From an uncultured Clostridia bacterium (GTDB taxonomy: Bacteria; Bacillota; Clostridia; Oscillospirales; Oscillospiraceae), in contig CAMEIU010000027.1 in NCBI GenBank assembly GCA_945918815.1, positions 1-16,132 on the forward strand: DNA of 16,132 bases, written 5' to 3'. Numbering within the stretch: position 1 is the first letter of the stretch; every line of letters starts with the position of its first letter. Below are positions 15,261 through 16,132 of the stretch, piece after piece. The translations under genes were made by a program, and so were the position numbers. The notes below the pieces were generated by a model that was given only the letters and a program-made list of their open reading frames with translations, was not told where the DNA came from and ran no database searches.

Positions 15261-15300
15261 AGTAAAAAAACGACCCGGCACTTTCAAGCGCCGGGTCGTT
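15261..15300 (-). terminator. Intrinsic terminator of the ROK regulator gene
   Basis: AACGACCCGGC (15269-15279) and GCCGGGTCGTT (15290-15300) form an 11-bp stem with a 10-base loop. On the minus strand the stem runs into a stretch of seven T (plus-strand A at 15264-15270), 12 bases after the ROK stop, a classic intrinsic terminator. On the plus strand only two T follow, so it would stop DUF624 transcripts less efficiently but may serve both converging genes. Confidence 0.88.
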
Positions 15301-15312
15301 CCATATAGTCTG

Positions 15313-16132
15313 TCAGGTATCGCAGAGCAGCTGCTCCAAATAGTAATTCGAGGTATAGGCGCCGGCGCCGCAGATACAGGCCCGCTTGTCCGCCTCCGGT
15401 CCCTCCTGAGAGTACTGGGAAAATTCCACCGTAAAATTCTTATGGAAGTTCAATTGATTGTAGCCCTGCACCTCCTGGCGGAGCATCTCCAGAAACCGGT
15501 CGCCCATTCTGGCATAGATGCCCTGAATGATGACCTTCGAGACGCTTTCCAGCACATCGAGGGCGCGAATCAGAATGGCCAGATATTTCACCACCGGCCA
15601 CAGCATATCCTGGGCGAAGCAGTCGTCGGCGCAGGCCGCGTCAAAAATTTGGTCCACGCTGACACACTCCGTCTGAATCCGCTTTGCCAGATCGGAGAAA
15701 GGATAATTTCCGCTGAGCATTCTGCCCCGCGCCATGAGCGCGCGCCTGGAAATCAGCGATTCCAGGCAGCCCTTGCAGCCGCAGTAGCAGCCAATGTTGG
15801 CGCCGGGATCCACGATCAGATGTCCAAACTCTCCCACAATCCCCCGGTGTCCGGGATGGCCCTGCGGCTGTGACAGGGAGCAGCCGTTCACCATTTCTCC
15901 GCAGGAGACCACAGCAATGTGTCCCAAGTCCCGGTTCTGATCCAGGAGCAGCTCGGCGTTGCCGGAAAAATGGCAGGTGTTGTCAATATACAACAGCTCG
16001 TCCGTTGGGTAAAGCGCAAGGATATCGTCCCGCAATGGCCGGAACTGCGCGCTGGACGAGGCCATGGGGTACAGGATTTCCCCTGTCTCCGTCTTCACCA
16101 CGCCGCCGTATCCCACGGCAATGCCGCACACG
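15313..16132 (-). CDS. ROK-family protein, probable transcriptional regulator (5' end cut by window edge)
   Basis: The visible 273 codons are the C-terminal part; the frame is open to the right edge. The first GTG (16129-16131) is probably an internal Val, so the start is outside. The ROK signature is clear: GEFGHLIVDPGANIG followed by CYCGCKGCLESL, giving the zinc-binding Cys-x-Cys-Gly-x2-Gly-Cys-x-Glu with the preceding Gly-His. GIAVGYGGVV near the edge matches the family segment ahead of the substrate lobe. The usual Asn-Asp-Ala-Asn catalytic motif reads NTCH, so the catalytic Asp is lost, and the following GTGIG-type phosphate loop reads SCGEMVNG. That argues against sugar kinase activity and for a sensor/repressor, whose helix-turn-helix would be in the missing N-terminus. 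It ends at a strong terminator. It is a good candidate for regulating the adjacent operon in response to a sugar. Confidence 0.86.
   Translation of the reverse strand, partial: VCGIAVGYGGVVKTETGEILYPMASSSAQFRPLRDDILALYPTDELLYIDNTCHFSGNAELLLDQNRDLGHIAVVSCGEMVNGCSLSQPQGHPGHRGIVGEFGHLIVDPGANIGCYCGCKGCLESLISRRALMARGRMLSGNYPFSDLAKRIQTECVSVDQIFDAACADDCFAQDMLWPVVKYLAILIRALDVLESVSKVIIQGIYARMGDRFLEMLRQEVQGYNQLNFHKNFTVEFSQYSQEGPEADKRACICGAGAYTSNYYLEQLLCDT

Noticed and set aside
1..16132. CRISPR arrays, tRNA or rRNA genes, insertion sequences, phage or toxin genes
   Set aside because: I saw no regularly spaced repeats, no transposase or integrase motifs and no RNA gene signature; the minus-strand genes are ordinary metabolic and transport families.

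Overview
The window is GC-rich (about 60% by eye) and densely coded. Strong GGAGG-type ribosome binding sites, a Gram-positive style sugar-binding lipoprotein, LplB/YtcP-type permeases, a DUF624 (YesL-like) membrane protein and a ROK-family regulator together suggest a GC-rich Clostridia relative, perhaps a gut Oscillospirales member. That placement is inference; no marker gene is present.

Layout. From about 14,140 leftward to beyond base 1, at least twelve genes lie on the minus strand with gaps of 4 to 81 bases or a 4-base overlap, so they are almost certainly one operon. In transcription order they are: aldo/keto reductase, AllA (ureidoglycolate lyase)-like protein, PfkB-family sugar kinase, aldose 1-epimerase, metal-dependent amidohydrolase, ABC permease (LplB type), ABC permease (YtcP type), sugar-binding lipoprotein, family 2 glycoside hydrolase, L-fucose/L-arabinose isomerase-like protein, class II ketose-bisphosphate aldolase, and an MFS transporter cut by the window edge. 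A 281-base AT-rich divergent control region (14,092-14,372) separates this operon from a plus-strand DUF624 membrane protein. That gene converges with a minus-strand ROK regulator, cut by the right edge, and a hairpin terminator lies between the two.

How the genes fit together (inference). The lipoprotein and two permeases would import a beta-linked oligosaccharide or glycoside; no ATPase is encoded here, as expected for systems sharing an MsmX/MsmK-type ATPase. The GH2 enzyme has no signal peptide and would release the monosaccharide inside the cell. The mutarotase would equilibrate anomers, the isomerase would make the ketose, the PfkB kinase would phosphorylate it, and the class II aldolase would split it into dihydroxyacetone phosphate and an aldehyde that the aldo/keto reductase could reduce. 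The last MFS gene could import a second substrate or export an end product. The AllA-like protein and the amidohydrolase have no obvious step in this route and hint that the natural substrate carries an extra group, possibly nitrogen-containing.

The most interesting features are this Leloir-independent isomerase-kinase-aldolase route of unknown substrate, the two carbon-nitrogen type enzymes inside it, and the divergent control region. That region holds overlapping -35 elements for the two directions, a 30-base dyad centred on GAATTC, and a second 16-base inverted repeat at the likely start of the long transcript.
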